From JBBIOU01 sp037443205 (GTDB lineage: Bacteria; Bacteroidota; Bacteroidia; Flavobacteriales_D; UBA2798): a stretch of 61,668 bases of DNA. The stretch is from NCBI GenBank assembly GCA_037443205.1, contig JBBIOU010000020.1, positions 1 through 61,668 of the forward strand, given 5' to 3'. The notes beneath the pieces were generated by a model. It was not told where the DNA came from. It saw only the letters and a list, made by a program, of their open reading frames with translations, and ran no database searches. Positions 61,106-61,668 of this stretch are shown here, piece after piece. Each line of letters opens with the position of its first letter. The first letter of the stretch is position 1. The translations under genes and the position numbers were made by a program.

Positions 61106-61529
61106 AAAAAATTAACCCAAAATTGTCATCAGCCACGCTATGGGTGGCTGATGCAAGAGGTAGGTATGCGGAGAGGCATTGTGGTTAACCCTGTTTTAGA
61201 TTTTGTTAGAATTTCTTACCTTAAAAAACAAAAAAATGTTTTAAGAAATTTCTTACAAAATCTTTAGACACCCGGTTTGCCGGGAAAAAAGTCTAATGAC
61301 TTTTTGGGGATTAATCGAAGATTATTATAGATTAGTCGATAAATTTATTCAAACTTTTTATTGCAATTATCATTAAATATCAGATGAAGTAATATTTTAC
61401 ATTTTTATAAAACTGATAATCATATAATTATAAAAAATAACATTAAAGTATGTAAACATAACATTTTTTACGTACTTTTATAGGCAACCTGTAATTTAAT
61501 CGTTCGTTTATAAAGTAAAATATCACCGC
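61106..61529. other. Structure-rich 424-bp intergenic region
   Basis: No gene is seen. Besides the hairpin at 61127-61153 it holds a long imperfect inverted repeat (61198-61218 against 61242-61263; perfect outer part AGATTTTGT/ACAAAATCT), a CCCGG-TTTG-CCGGG stem (61271-61284) and AAAAAGTC-TAAT-GACTTTTT (61286-61305), which looks like a terminator. A leader or small RNA is possible but not shown. Confidence 0.6.
61127..61153 (+). terminator. Hairpin after the adhesin gene
   Basis: Perfect 10-bp stem CATCAGCCAC/GTGGCTGATG with a 7-nt loop, 21 nt after the stop codon. There is no T-tract, so it may not be a classical terminator. Its CAGCCAC/GTGGCTG core equals that of the hairpins at 504-530 and 1745-1771. 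Confidence 0.5.
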
Positions 61530-61668
61530 ATGAACTCATTATACAAATTAATTGTCATTTCAATTATTTCAGTAATAACCGGCATTGGTTCTGTCAAGCA
61601 AGCAAATGCTTCTCACGTAGCAGGAGGTTATATACAATTAACATGCACCGGTGTTCCGGGTCAATATA
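61530..61668 (+). CDS. Start of another large secreted protein (cut by window edge)
   Basis: 46 residues are visible. A signal peptide (KLIVISIISVITGIGSVKQA, cleaved near NAS) is followed by SHVAGGYIQLTCTGVPGQY. The opening 'SH..GG.I...C.G..QY' is the usual start of large Bacteroidota T9SS-exported, PKD-containing surface proteins. It follows the adhesin on the same strand after 424 nt. The rest is outside the window. Confidence 0.8.
   Translation, partial: MNSLYKLIVISIISVITGIGSVKQANASHVAGGYIQLTCTGVPGQY

Noticed and set aside
1..61668. tRNA or rRNA genes, intact insertion sequences, toxin-antitoxin or phage-defence genes
   Set aside because: Looked for TTCGA-type T-loops, transposase-like and nuclease-like ORFs; none was found.

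Overview
The window is AT-rich bacterial DNA with every mark of a gliding, type IX secretion (T9SS) member of the Bacteroidota. The marks are many proteins with T9SS type A or type B C-terminal sorting domains, GldD and GldE, a PorP/SprF protein, a giant SprB-repeat adhesin, a fused CcoN-CcoO oxidase subunit, a fused E1 alpha-beta dehydrogenase, an F-ATP synthase operon lacking atpD and atpC, promoter -7 boxes of the form TAnnTTTG, and almost no Shine-Dalgarno sequences. The order or family cannot be fixed from sequence reading alone; a Chitinophagales- or Sphingobacteriales-like lineage is a guess. No tRNA, rRNA, CRISPR array or intact insertion sequence was seen.

Layout. 1-4.8 kb: a tandem array of paralogous secreted T9SS type B proteins (one cut by the window edge, two complete, one diverged) with a truncated type A fragment between them. 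4.9-8.1 kb (minus): WbpP-like epimerase, RNase Y, ZapA and a coiled-coil partner. 8.2-15.6 kb (plus): RadA, a DUF7793-like protein, a CPBP protease, a SiaC-family protein, an HU-SPOR membrane protein, a cytosolic binding-protein homologue, a beta-propeller, an HxpB-like phosphatase and a possible metallopeptidase. 15.6-19 kb (minus): the conserved mutY, ssb, gldE, gldD run. 19.1-23.7 kb (plus): HU, TPR protein, a 30-residue AURKAIP1/COX24 protein, RNase G, and fused E1. 24.6-32.4 kb: a cbb3 oxidase operon (ccoS, ccoNO, ccoQ, ccoP, ccoG, fixH, a TauE/SafE-like protein, hemN), flanked by an outer-membrane-type gene and a relic of a paralogue of that gene. 32.4-34.5 kb (minus): that gene, a small secreted protein, and an HMA-AraC regulator with an unannotated 38-residue, 12-cysteine metallothionein-like peptide. 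34.6-40.6 kb: lipoprotein, DnaK, a carotenoid set (CruF-like, CrtZ, CrtYcd-like) and ClpP. 40.8-45.5 kb: a T9SS type A protein, an SprT-like protein, a tiny lipoprotein, MlaE, MlaF and a bactofilin. 45.5-51.2 kb: the ATP synthase genes. 51.4 kb to the end: a T9SS surface module made of an Ig-like type B protein, PorP/SprF with a SPOR-like tail, an SprB-repeat adhesin broken by a frameshift, and the start of another secreted protein.

The most interesting signals are at nucleotide level. Each complete type B paralogue in the first 5 kb carries a strong perfect hairpin inside its signal-peptide codons. In two tandem copies the stem differs by a paired change that alters two amino acids yet keeps base pairing. 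The same genes show constant ends around a diverged middle and carry short palindromes in frame in one loop of the sorting domain. Other points are the Cys-rich peptide beside a metal-sensing regulator, direct repeats flanking the whole oxidase-hemN block, and the one-base frameshift that removes the sorting signal from the adhesin.
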